From Candidatus Aminicenantota bacterium (GTDB lineage Bacteria; Acidobacteriota; Aminicenantia; Aminicenantales; Aminicenantaceae): a stretch of DNA of 64,000 nt. The first letter of the stretch is position 1, and every line of letters starts with the position of its first letter. Under the pieces are notes generated by a model. It had not been told where the DNA came from, made no database searches, and saw nothing but the letters and a program-made list of their open reading frames with translations. Where the stretch lies: assembly GCA_016927475.1 (NCBI GenBank), contig JAFGMO010000047.1:62001-126000 (forward strand), written 5' to 3'. The position numbers and the translations under genes were made by a program. Shown here piece by piece: positions 1 to 7,817 of this stretch.

Positions 1-1
1 G

Positions 2-241
2 GCTGTGGTAATCTTTCCCTACCGAAAAATCGAGCCGTCATATATCTATGCCGGCCTCACTCAAAAACTGAAAAGATTTCTCGAAGAAAAAAAGATACCA
101 TTCCTCGACCTTTATCAGGCTTTGAACGGGAAAAAAAACCAAGATATTTGGATCGACCGGATCCATCCCAACTCCAAGGGAAACACGATCGTAGCTGAAA
201 AGATTGAGGAGTTTATCATCCCCCTTTTGTATCCAAAATGA
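2..241 (+). CDS. SGNH/GDSL-type hydrolase, C-terminal part (5' end outside window)
   Basis: Only the last ~79 residues are present, and the frame is open to the window edge. The C-terminal block has Asp-Arg-Ile-His followed by Pro-Asn-x-x-Gly, which matches the Asp-x-x-His catalytic block V of SGNH/GDSL hydrolases; an upstream Val-Val-Ile-Phe-Pro strand also fits the fold. Such enzymes are esterases or acyltransferases that trim or add acyl groups on glycans or lipids. It converges on the carbamoyltransferase operon, which in other genomes often has SGNH neighbours (recollection, not checked). Its stop codon TGA coincides with the left border of the dispersed repeat. The family is fairly safe; the substrate is unknown. 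Confidence 0.7.
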   Translation, partial: AVVIFPYRKIEPSYIYAGLTQKLKRFLEEKKIPFLDLYQALNGKKNQDIWIDRIHPNSKGNTIVAEKIEEFIIPLLYPK

Positions 242-512
242 TGCAGGCTTGCCTGTATTATTCACGAGTCAAGCTTGCCGCAGATGGGAGGCGTCATCGT
301 GCGAAGCTGTGCTAGTTCACTGCGAGCACGACGCAACGAAGCAGATGCGGTGAGATCGGCTAGCCCGGAGGGTAAAAAAGGCCGATTATATATTTCAACA
401 TCACTTCATTTTCAGCATAAACCACTTATATCTATTCTGGGTACAAATTTTTCAAATTTACCTAAAATAAAGATTTATATGTGGTATCGGCCTTTTTTAT
501 GAATGATGCAGG
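235..512 (+). repeat. Dispersed intergenic element, copy A (full length)
   Basis: This fills the whole gap between two converging stop codons. It begins and ends with ATGCAGG-containing borders (241-247 and 506-512, 265 nt apart; the right one reads TTTATGAATGATGCAGG). In order it holds: a border hairpin near 241-264; a stem 296-302 / 326-332 with a 23-nt loop; a conserved GCAACGAAGCAGATGCGG block; then GGCCGA (380-385) and TCGGCC (487-492) bracketing ~100 nt of AT-rich unique sequence. Hand alignment to copy B on the other strand gives about 119 of 143 identities over the core. The stem differs by compensatory changes. It carries no transposase. A 75-codon open frame inside is treated as spurious. 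Confidence 0.85.
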
Positions 513-692
513 TCAGAATAGGGTATATATAAACGGCGCCACAGCCGAACCCTGAGTGAAAAGAAGCAAAAGGCCAAACAAAACCAGGATGACGATCATG
601 GGGATCAGCCACCACAATTTTCTTTTCCATAGGAAGTGAAGAAGCTCCCCCAAAACACCCATTTTTCTGCCCAGTTTCTTGAATCCAGCCAT
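513..692 (-). CDS. DUF5989-like single-span membrane mini-protein (59 aa)
   Basis: A 59-residue frame starts with ATG at 692, behind GGAG eight bases upstream, and stops at 513. A basic N-terminus with Trp-Lys-Arg-Lys-Leu-Trp-Trp is followed by one strong transmembrane helix (residues ~29-46) and a short tail ending in Phe. This is the look of DUF5989, a small protein that habitually follows a carbamoyltransferase and an SxtJ-like gene; here it lies 47 bp after the carbamoyltransferase in the same direction, which completes the trio. It is probably a small subunit or anchor of that membrane-linked system. The biochemical role is not known. Its stop abuts the dispersed repeat. Confidence 0.8.
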   Translation of the reverse strand: MAGFKKLGRKMGVLGELLHFLWKRKLWWLIPMIVILVLFGLLLLFTQGSAVAPFIYTLF

Positions 693-739
693 ATTTCTTC
701 TCCGCTTGAATGTTTTTTAAAATGTTCGAATTCTACGGA

Positions 740-2515
740 TTATTTTTCTATTAAATAATTCTCCATCACAAGCATGTCAATACCGCTCTTACGAAACGTT
801 TGAAAAGCATTAAAGGGAGAATTAACGATAGGCTCTCCCCTCAGGTTGAAAGACGTATTCAGAAGAACCGGAACTCCCGTCGCTTCACCGAAACGGCGCA
901 CGAGTTCATAATACCTTGGATTCCAACTCTTCCTTACCGTCTGCAGTCTCCCGGTTCCCATATGATTGACGGCTCCCACCTGCTCTCCCCGTCCCTCGAG
1001 TAAGGGAAGAACAAGAAGCATAAAACGGGCCGGATACTGTTTCTCTGCCCCACGGGCATCGAAAAAATCAGCCGCTCTTTCTTCTAGAACGACGGGTGCA
1101 AAAGGGCGGAAAGGCTCCCTGAATTTGATCTTGATGTTTACCGTATCCTTCATCTCCTCGGACCGGGGATCGGCCAGAATGCTGCGGTTACCCAATGCCC
1201 GGGGTCCCCATTCAAAGCGTCCCTGAAACCAGCCGATGACTTTTCCTGCCTGAATCTCCTCCACCACTCTGTCTAAAAGTTTGGAATCATCCGTATAACG
1301 TTTATAAGATATCTGCTCCTTATCAAGAAAATCTTTTATTTCATCTTCAGAATAGGATTTTCCCCAGTATGCGTGTTCCATAATAAAACCACGAGGATTA
1401 CCTAAAATCCCATGATAAGCATACAGGGCCGCACCTAAAGCACCTCCTCCGTCTCCCGCAGCCGGTTGGATATAAACTTCCTCAAAGGGTGTTTCTCGAA
1501 GAATCCGGCCGTTGGCCACCGAGTTTAATGCCACTCCGCCGGAGAGACAAAGCCTTTTCTGGCCGGTTCTTTCATGAAGCGAACGGACCAGCTTAAGGAG
1601 AATTTCCTCGGTTACCCTCTGAATGCTGGCCGCGACATCGGCATAATGTTCGTTCTCCCTACAGCGCTCTTCATAATTGGCCGTCCTTTCCCCGAAATAG
1701 GCGGGATATCGGGTATCCGAGGTGAAAAACGGGGTTTCAGGAGTCCGTGGTTTTCCGAAGAGGTTCGCAAACCTTGCATTAAACGTCTTTTCATCGGAAT
1801 GGTGATACGAAAAATATTCCATGTTCAGCCGAAAAGACCCGTCATCGGCTACATCGATGAGATGGTCAAAAATCCTCTCGACAAACTTCGGTTTGCCGTA
1901 AGGGGCCATTCCCATAACCTTGTATTCCCCGTTGTTTACCTTGAAACCGAGGAATGCGGTAAAGGCGCTGTATAAAAGGCCCAATGAGTGAGGAAACCGG
2001 ATCTCCCGGTCAAGGACGATTTGCCTGTCCTTTCCCAGTCCAGTGGATGCCGTCGTCCATTCTCCGACACCGTCGACCGTCAAGATCGCAGCTTCCTCGA
2101 AAGGGGACGGATAAAAAGTGCTGGCCGCATGGGACATGTGGTGTTCCCCGAAAAGAATCTTGTGGCTTTCAATCCCGATCTTATCCAAAATGATGTTCTT
2201 GATCCAGAGCTTGTCCCCCAGCCAACTAATCATCGCTTCCCGAAAGACCTTCCAGGAACGGGGAAATGTTTGGAGGGAACTCATTAAAATCCGCTCGAAT
2301 TTGGCAAATGGTTTTTCATAAAAAATCACATAGTCAAGGTCTCCCGCTTTGATTCCCTCATGATCTAGACAGAATTGAACAGCCTGCTCAGGAAAACCGA
2401 AGTCATGCTTAATCCGGCTGAAACGTTCTTCTTCTGCTGCGGCAGCTATCCGGCCGTCTTTGAGAAGGGCCGCGGCGGCGTCGTGATAAAAACAGGAAAT
2501 ACCCAGGATATACAT
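740..2515 (-). CDS. Carbamoyltransferase (NodU/CmcH family)
   Basis: 591 residues. These enzymes transfer the carbamoyl group from carbamoyl phosphate, via carbamoyl-adenylate, to a sugar or antibiotic hydroxyl. The N-terminal Kae1-like ATPase domain begins with ILGISCFYHDAAAALL and carries the metal-binding His pair in HHMSHAAS. The C-terminal YrdC-like half has GRFEWGPRALGNRSILADPR. The ATG at 2515 is chosen because it starts exactly at the family N-terminus, overlaps the upstream stop (TGATG), and has GGAG in the right place; a longer frame would add 19 unrelated residues. It lies between an SxtJ-like gene and the DUF5989 gene. The acceptor is probably an exopolysaccharide or secondary metabolite (inference). 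Confidence 0.93.
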   Translation of the reverse strand: MYILGISCFYHDAAAALLKDGRIAAAAEEERFSRIKHDFGFPEQAVQFCLDHEGIKAGDLDYVIFYEKPFAKFERILMSSLQTFPRSWKVFREAMISWLGDKLWIKNIILDKIGIESHKILFGEHHMSHAASTFYPSPFEEAAILTVDGVGEWTTASTGLGKDRQIVLDREIRFPHSLGLLYSAFTAFLGFKVNNGEYKVMGMAPYGKPKFVERIFDHLIDVADDGSFRLNMEYFSYHHSDEKTFNARFANLFGKPRTPETPFFTSDTRYPAYFGERTANYEERCRENEHYADVAASIQRVTEEILLKLVRSLHERTGQKRLCLSGGVALNSVANGRILRETPFEEVYIQPAAGDGGGALGAALYAYHGILGNPRGFIMEHAYWGKSYSEDEIKDFLDKEQISYKRYTDDSKLLDRVVEEIQAGKVIGWFQGRFEWGPRALGNRSILADPRSEEMKDTVNIKIKFREPFRPFAPVVLEERAADFFDARGAEKQYPARFMLLVLPLLEGRGEQVGAVNHMGTGRLQTVRKSWNPRYYELVRRFGEATGVPVLLNTSFNLRGEPIVNSPFNAFQTFRKSGIDMLVMENYLIEK

Positions 2516-3036
2516 CAGAACTGTCTCCTGCAATCCATCAGACTTTCCGGGCCCTCCTTCCGTTCCCCCCAAAAGGAAACCGCTTTTTTGGGTTTAATCT
2601 TTAGGGGATCTCCAAACAAACGAAGAATAAAGGCAAATGGAAAAACAACCAAAAAATAAAACAACGACAGGAGAATACGGCTTTGGAATCCTCCCATTCG
2701 GTGAGAAAAATTTTTCCACCTTTTCCAAAGATTTTTTGGCTGATCTTTTGCGGAAACGTCAGCTTCCTTAACCGGGATAGGGCCTGCCGTCATTCGCAGC
2801 CGGACCAGCAGGATTCCAGCGGCCACAGCAACGGCCAACCAAATGGGAAGAACCGCCCACCTGTTCCATTCCCAGCCCTCGCGCGTCCAAAGGGCGCCGA
2901 TCCAGATGAGACAAACCGCCAAAAGGTCTCCAAGAACAGGGCCAACGGTTCGTTTCCTCCCGGCTCCAGCTGTTACGCCGGCGGAATATCCTGCCAGGGT
3001 CACTAGCAATAACACGGCATAAGAAATAAATTCCAT
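2515..3036 (-). CDS. SxtJ-like membrane protein
   Basis: 173 residues if the ATG at 3036 is used (AGGAAA lies ahead of it; the open frame runs back to 3114). The first ~85 residues hold three hydrophobic spans. A hydrophilic linker leads to a last span, SRILLSLFYFLVVFPFAFIL, followed by RLFGDPL, which is the signature end of the SxtJ proteins that precede carbamoyltransferases. The stop overlaps the start of the carbamoyltransferase by one base, so the two are probably translationally coupled. SxtJ itself has no assigned reaction; a membrane scaffold for the transferase is plausible. The N-terminal half looks longer than the usual SxtJ and may be lineage specific. Confidence 0.75.
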   Translation of the reverse strand: MEFISYAVLLLVTLAGYSAGVTAGAGRKRTVGPVLGDLLAVCLIWIGALWTREGWEWNRWAVLPIWLAVAVAAGILLVRLRMTAGPIPVKEADVSAKDQPKNLWKRWKNFSHRMGGFQSRILLSLFYFLVVFPFAFILRLFGDPLKIKPKKAVSFWGERKEGPESLMDCRRQF

Positions 3037-3173
3037 CACTTTTTCCTGCTTTTTTCGAAACGCAAGTATACTCCACCAGCTACCTGAAGACAATAGCCGC
3101 CAAGATAGGGACATTACGGTCCAGATGAAGAATTACTGAAGCAAAAGATTTGATTTAGGGCGTTCTTTTAAGA

Positions 3174-3202
3174 TTGAATCTTCCATGGGGTTGTGCTATA
3201 CA
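3174..3202 (+). promoter_or_regulatory. Predicted sigma70-type promoter of the SH3-barrel gene
   Basis: TTGAAT (3174-3179), a 17-nt spacer and TATACA (3197-3202), each matching four of six consensus positions. The start codon follows 35 nt downstream. This is a by-eye prediction. Confidence 0.45.
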
Positions 3203-3236
3203 GAGAATGCAAAAATAGTTCTATAAAGGAAAGAAA

Positions 3237-4646
3237 ATGCGAAAAGAAAGAACTTCGACAATGAAAAAAATTGTTTCTTTTTGTTTTCTGGGTCTTCTGG
3301 TTTTATTCATAGATCTTTCGGCTTCACCCGGAATGAAGCTTCGAATCATCGTGCCCGAAGCAGAGATCCGGCTGAAACCCGACACGGAAAGTTTGATCAT
3401 TAAAAAACTGCCGATCGGCATTCTTCTTGATGCAGAAGAAAAAATTGACGGCTGGTACAGGATCTCCCTTCCCCCGGACGAAAATGGATTTGTCGTCAAG
3501 GGGTACATTCTCGAATCGAGCGTTGAAATTTTCGTTGAAGAATCCACAACTCCTCCTGAAACAAAGGAACCGGCCATACCAAAACAGGCGGAAAAACCTG
3601 TGCCCAAAAGGATCGTTCCTCCGCCGCCCCCTCCGCGGGACCGCAGTATACCGATTCCTCCTCCCCCTACGTATGAGCCTGCAAAAAAATCCGGCATAGG
3701 GCTTAACTTAAGCCTGTCGGGAGGAATGGGCTATTTCCTCGACGGAGGCGGAGACCTGGAACTCACCAGACAGGGCCGGGAAAACTACACCACCGATATC
3801 GCCGCACTGACTGGATTCGCCACGGCCACTTCAACCTTCAACTGGAACAAACTTTCCTTCAGCCCGAATTTTAATGTTGATCTGTTTCTCACCATATCGC
3901 CGAATTTAGGGATTGGATTCGGCTCAGGCTATATCACCGCCTCGAGCAAAGGTGATTATTCTTTCAGCATAGGTCAAGAAAACATTCCGGAGTGGTGGGG
4001 CAGCTACGACATCCTGCAGAACATTGAACGCAGCAGAGATTACAAGATAACGGCCATCCCCTTGAACGTTAACTTGTATCTCTTTCTGCCGATGAACAGC
4101 ATCGTACTTTCCGCCAAGGCGGGAGTCGGATATTACCTCGGCAAAATGAAACACGATGACATATTCACGTATACGGAGAACTATGAAGACGTCTCCTGGT
4201 ATTATCTCAATTGGAAATACATCTGGACGATCGAGGGAACGACCATTGAGGAAGCCACCTGCAAGGCCATCGGCCTTAACGGAAGCCTGGGATTGGACTT
4301 CAAGCTGAGTCCTAATATCTCCTTCGGCGCCGAGGTTTTCGGCAGGCTGGTCAACTTTAAAAACTGGCAGGGTGATTGTACCTACACGGAAACAGACACT
4401 TTCAAAGAATGGATTGAAGGATTCGGCTGGTTTCCTGACGATATCATTAAGACAAGCGAATCGGGAAGCGGAACATTATGGCATTACAAATCCAAAATAG
4501 ACCTAACCAATGCAACTTATGACTACATGTGGCTGGAGGAATCGAAGCCCAGCGATCCCGACTATTCGGATATCCGGGAAGCCGCCATCAACCTCAACGC
4601 CCTGGGCATTCAGCTTAGTTTGAAATTTCATTTCGATCTCTTCTGA
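3237..4646 (+). CDS. Exported SH3-domain / outer-membrane beta-barrel protein
   Basis: 469 residues. A signal peptide (basic start, hydrophobic core ending near Leu-Ser-Ala-Ser) is followed by a bacterial SH3-like domain at ~30-100 (IIVPEAEIRLKPDTES, GWYRISLPPDENGFV). A Pro-rich linker at ~105-140 follows, then a ~320-residue region of alternating amphipathic strands that ends Lys-Phe-His-Phe-Asp-Leu-Phe. A terminal Phe is the usual C-terminus of outer-membrane barrels read by BamA. The likely layout is a periplasmic SH3 module, perhaps binding peptidoglycan, tethered to a barrel. ATG at 3237 is preferred because AAAGGAAAG precedes it; ATG at 3261 is possible. No specific family is recognised. 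Confidence 0.75.
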   Translation: MRKERTSTMKKIVSFCFLGLLVLFIDLSASPGMKLRIIVPEAEIRLKPDTESLIIKKLPIGILLDAEEKIDGWYRISLPPDENGFVVKGYILESSVEIFVEESTTPPETKEPAIPKQAEKPVPKRIVPPPPPPRDRSIPIPPPPTYEPAKKSGIGLNLSLSGGMGYFLDGGGDLELTRQGRENYTTDIAALTGFATATSTFNWNKLSFSPNFNVDLFLTISPNLGIGFGSGYITASSKGDYSFSIGQENIPEWWGSYDILQNIERSRDYKITAIPLNVNLYLFLPMNSIVLSAKAGVGYYLGKMKHDDIFTYTENYEDVSWYYLNWKYIWTIEGTTIEEATCKAIGLNGSLGLDFKLSPNISFGAEVFGRLVNFKNWQGDCTYTETDTFKEWIEGFGWFPDDIIKTSESGSGTLWHYKSKIDLTNATYDYMWLEESKPSDPDYSDIREAAINLNALGIQLSLKFHFDLF

Positions 4647-4664
4647 AAATTTCCTCAGGATAGA

Positions 4665-5252
4665 TTGGAGGCAAAGATAAAAAAAACACATTATCTCCTC
4701 TGCATAGTTTTATTGATGTTTTGGGGTTGTATCGGTTTGCATTATTACGACCTCTATATCACTCCCGCCAAAGTTGAAAACAATGTAAAAATCAACAAAA
4801 CTCTGCAGATTGAGGATATTGAGACCAATATGGCCTTCTGGCATCAGAGAATTTTGTACAGAAAAAACCCCTATCAGGTGCAATACTTCCCATTAAATCA
4901 ATGGGCAAAAATGCCGGGAGAATTGATCAAGGACACAATTATTCACTATTATAGAAACAGTTCGTTTTTTAAAAAGGTCATAAACGACAACTCATCCATC
5001 ACACCGGAAATTATGATGAGAATTACTATTGACGCCTTGGAAATGCTCCAGAAGGAAAAACAATGGTATGCCCATTTAGCCCTTTATATTGAAATGATGG
5101 ATGTTAAAACGGAAAAAACCTTGTTGACCCACTCTTTTGATCGGATAATGCAAATTAAGGGAAAAAAAGCCCGCTATTTGCCTGAGAAGATATCTGAGAT
5201 CCTGCAACAAGAACTTTTAACAATCATAAAAAAACTCAGAATGAGCGGGTAG
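4665..5252 (+). CDS. ABC-transport auxiliary lipoprotein-like (PqiC/LptE-type)
   Basis: 195 residues from a TTG at 4665. The pattern resembles the PqiC/ABC-auxiliary family: a Tyr-Tyr-Asp-Leu strand after the lipidated Cys, then IEDIETN, ILYRKNPYQVQYF, QWAKMPGELIKD and a later strand ending in a C-terminal helix. Those proteins are outer-membrane or periplasmic lipoproteins that partner MlaFEDB/PqiAB-type lipid transporters. A hydrophobic segment ends Phe-Trp-Gly-Cys, a poor but acceptable lipobox. Oddities: no ABC ATPase, permease or MCE gene is nearby, and the best Shine-Dalgarno (GGAGG, 4668-4672) points at an ATA at 4677 rather than a standard codon. Its 3' end overlaps the converging membrane protein by 17 bp. 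Confidence 0.6.
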   Translation: MEAKIKKTHYLLCIVLLMFWGCIGLHYYDLYITPAKVENNVKINKTLQIEDIETNMAFWHQRILYRKNPYQVQYFPLNQWAKMPGELIKDTIIHYYRNSSFFKKVINDNSSITPEIMMRITIDALEMLQKEKQWYAHLALYIEMMDVKTEKTLLTHSFDRIMQIKGKKARYLPEKISEILQQELLTIIKKLRMSG

Positions 5253-7641
5253 CCTCATAAATTTTCAATTCCGCCACCGACCACCAGAATTGCTTGTCGT
5301 GGCCGATGTGGGTGATTTTCAGCAAACCGGTCCTCATGTCCCTTAAATAGATGTTCTGGACAGGATTCAGGGGTGAAAAAACGAGGTTTTCGGCCAATTC
5401 TCCCCGGGAATAAAAGCGGTTGATTCTTTTCCATTCTTTCGTCGCGGTAAAAGCTTCCACTTTAATGTCGACGGCATATTCATAAGCATGGCTCCCCAAA
5501 AAGAGGGAAATTTTCACTGGATTTTTCGGTTGACGGAAACGAACCAGCAAATAATCTCCGGTTTTTTTGGCGCTCTGGGTTGTCCATCGTGTCTCCATGT
5601 CCCCATCTTTCAAAAAAGGAAGAAGCTCCGGATGGGCATTTGTCTGAACCGTCCATTCCGAAGAAGAAATCTCTCTAAAGGGACCCGGGGGAACTTTAAT
5701 CCTCTCATCACCCGGCAGAACTTCATAGATAAAATCCTGGCCGAACCGGTCAAAAACTCCACCGCCTTCTTCAACCGTGTAGCGGAATTCCTTTACCGGC
5801 CTCAAATCCTCCACGAATTCCTCTTCCAGCCGCTGCATTTTTCGCGCGGCAATGTCCGGTGTCCAGAAACGCGGATGGATGACAATATATTTCACCCCGA
5901 AAGTTCTTAAAATGTCCATGCCGGCCATTGACGGAAATCCGGTAAAGATTTGCCGCAGATAGTCCGAGGCAGGAGGAATAAAACCGCTGTACCCGTTTAC
6001 GATTTTTTTGCCGTGATATATGGAAAAATACATGTAACCCGCTTCATGACCGACGGGCTTCTGAAAAGGAAGTTCGGCCACGGCAAAGTCGCCCGGCTGC
6101 TCTCTCAGCCAGGTATAAGTAGGGGGGATGTCGTTTTTAACGGGAACACGGTTTATCCTCTGGGGAATGGTCAGGTATTCCAGATTGATAAAGAGCAAAA
6201 GCCCAACGGCCGCAATTATTTTTCCCCTATGCGATCCGATTCTGTCCCAGAGAAGCTTGATTCCGTAGGCCGCCAGAACAACCAGGGCAAAAATGACAAA
6301 GACGGCGTACCGGGCCGGTACGCGAATCCCTTTAAAACCCGGTACAACATGGTACATCAGCCGGAAAGGCATGGGCATAACAGAGGTGGAATCCCCGAGA
6401 AATGTGAAATTTTTGCCCAGCGAAAGAAGAAGCGCCCACACGCTTAAAAGAAGGTAGACAAAAAAATAACGGTTTTCCCGAGACTCCTCTTTTTTACGAA
6501 AGACAAAGGCAAAAAATGAACAAAAAAGATAGAGGACCGCCGGGATAAAAACTATCAATGCCTGCTTGGCAACATTGTGGGCCGAGAGACTTAAAAATCC
6601 GGCTTTCCAGGAAAATCCTCCCGTCAAGCGAACCGCGGCCACGGTCAACAAGCTGAAAGCGGCGATCGCCCAAAAGATGATTCTCACTCCCTTGGGAAGG
6701 TGAAAATATAGTTTTCGTTTTTTGATGATCAGGAATCCGGCCAAAACCAGAACAGCCAATCCCGGAAGTAAAAAATGTTCGTGGGTTCCCAAAGGAGTCA
6801 GCCACCGGCTCAGAAGGATGTTTTGGGGATTTGTCCCTAAATAGTTGACAAGATCGGCTCCCTCGGCCAGGGGTCTCTCAAAATGAAAGGCCTTTATCAA
6901 GGAAACATAAGGAAGAGAAAAGAGCAGCACGATTCCACCGGCAGCGGCCAATGGGGGAAAAAACCGCAAAAGAAAACGGGGATTGAGATTTTTACTGAAA
7001 AGAATAAAAAAGGCCGGCAGAACGACCAGGAAAATAGAGACTAAAAAAAGGCCGTAATAAACACACGCCAAGGCCTGAAGCATGAAAAAAAACGCAAAAA
7101 GAAAGGAAGTTTTCCAGGTTCTGTCTTCAAAGAACTTGTGAAGATAAAGAAAACAAAGGGGGATTAATCCCGCGCTCAAGAGCTGCAGGTGAGTGATGTG
7201 ATGGATCATAAAGGTGTTGAAGGCAAACATCGTCCCTGCGGCGACAGAGGCCAAAAGATGGCCCGTCAGCCTTCGGACAAGCAGAAACATGCCGTAGGCC
7301 GCCAGGATGTACGAAAGGAAAAAGACAAAATTATATGCTAAAACCGGATTCTTCGAGAGAAAATAAACCGGAAGGGATACAAGGGCCTGGGGCAAAAGAA
7401 ACTCCGAAAAACTGAGGCTGTTGGGATGAGGATAAAATATCCCCGCATCGAACAGAGAAAAAGGGTTGGTGAATAGATGCGTTTGAACCCAGTTGATAAT
7501 CCAGGTATTAAGCAGACCGTCGATGGTTTCGTTCAGGCCGTCCGCCGGATTCACAGATAAAGGAAAAAGATGGATAAGAGTCAGCACCATAAAAAAAATC
7601 AGGACACCCCCCTTGATCCATTTTTCTTTTGTAAAAAACAT
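5236..7641 (-). CDS. GT-C-like polytopic membrane protein with discoidin-like C-terminus
   Basis: 801 residues. About twelve transmembrane helices fill residues ~10-480. The first periplasmic loop has NETIDGLLNTWIINW and a Phe-Tyr-Pro-His-Pro-Asn stretch, as in YfhO/PMT-type GT-C proteins that use polyprenyl-phosphate sugars. A soluble region follows (VNGYSGFIPPASDYL, FGVKYIVIHPRFW). The last ~140 residues resemble an F5/8 type C (discoidin) beta-sandwich: SSSEWTVQTN, DGDMETRWTT, then paired strands. This suggests an inner-membrane glycosyltransferase with a periplasmic carbohydrate-binding tail. It has no close operon partner and weak initiation signals. The sugar and acceptor are unknown; the family call rests on topology and loop motifs. 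Confidence 0.65.
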   Translation of the reverse strand: MFFTKEKWIKGGVLIFFMVLTLIHLFPLSVNPADGLNETIDGLLNTWIINWVQTHLFTNPFSLFDAGIFYPHPNSLSFSEFLLPQALVSLPVYFLSKNPVLAYNFVFFLSYILAAYGMFLLVRRLTGHLLASVAAGTMFAFNTFMIHHITHLQLLSAGLIPLCFLYLHKFFEDRTWKTSFLFAFFFMLQALACVYYGLFLVSIFLVVLPAFFILFSKNLNPRFLLRFFPPLAAAGGIVLLFSLPYVSLIKAFHFERPLAEGADLVNYLGTNPQNILLSRWLTPLGTHEHFLLPGLAVLVLAGFLIIKKRKLYFHLPKGVRIIFWAIAAFSLLTVAAVRLTGGFSWKAGFLSLSAHNVAKQALIVFIPAVLYLFCSFFAFVFRKKEESRENRYFFVYLLLSVWALLLSLGKNFTFLGDSTSVMPMPFRLMYHVVPGFKGIRVPARYAVFVIFALVVLAAYGIKLLWDRIGSHRGKIIAAVGLLLFINLEYLTIPQRINRVPVKNDIPPTYTWLREQPGDFAVAELPFQKPVGHEAGYMYFSIYHGKKIVNGYSGFIPPASDYLRQIFTGFPSMAGMDILRTFGVKYIVIHPRFWTPDIAARKMQRLEEEFVEDLRPVKEFRYTVEEGGGVFDRFGQDFIYEVLPGDERIKVPPGPFREISSSEWTVQTNAHPELLPFLKDGDMETRWTTQSAKKTGDYLLVRFRQPKNPVKISLFLGSHAYEYAVDIKVEAFTATKEWKRINRFYSRGELAENLVFSPLNPVQNIYLRDMRTGLLKITHIGHDKQFWWSVAELKIYEATRSF

Positions 7642-7817
7642 TTTTTATGCCGTACTTCAAGCTTTTTGGTGAATGCAGGAATCTTATAGCAACTTTACGC
7701 TCGTTGTCAAAAAAAAACAAAAACCTTTTCCCTGTTGTTTTTCCTTTAAAAAACTCATTCAGATAACGAAAATTGACAGGGAAGCGGACCAGGCATTACA
7801 ATGGATTTCTTGTCATT

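Noticed and set aside
275-502. 75-codon open frame inside element copy A
   Set aside because: No ribosome site. The frame in copy B lacks the start, and the covarying stem shows that nucleic-acid pairing rather than the peptide is conserved.
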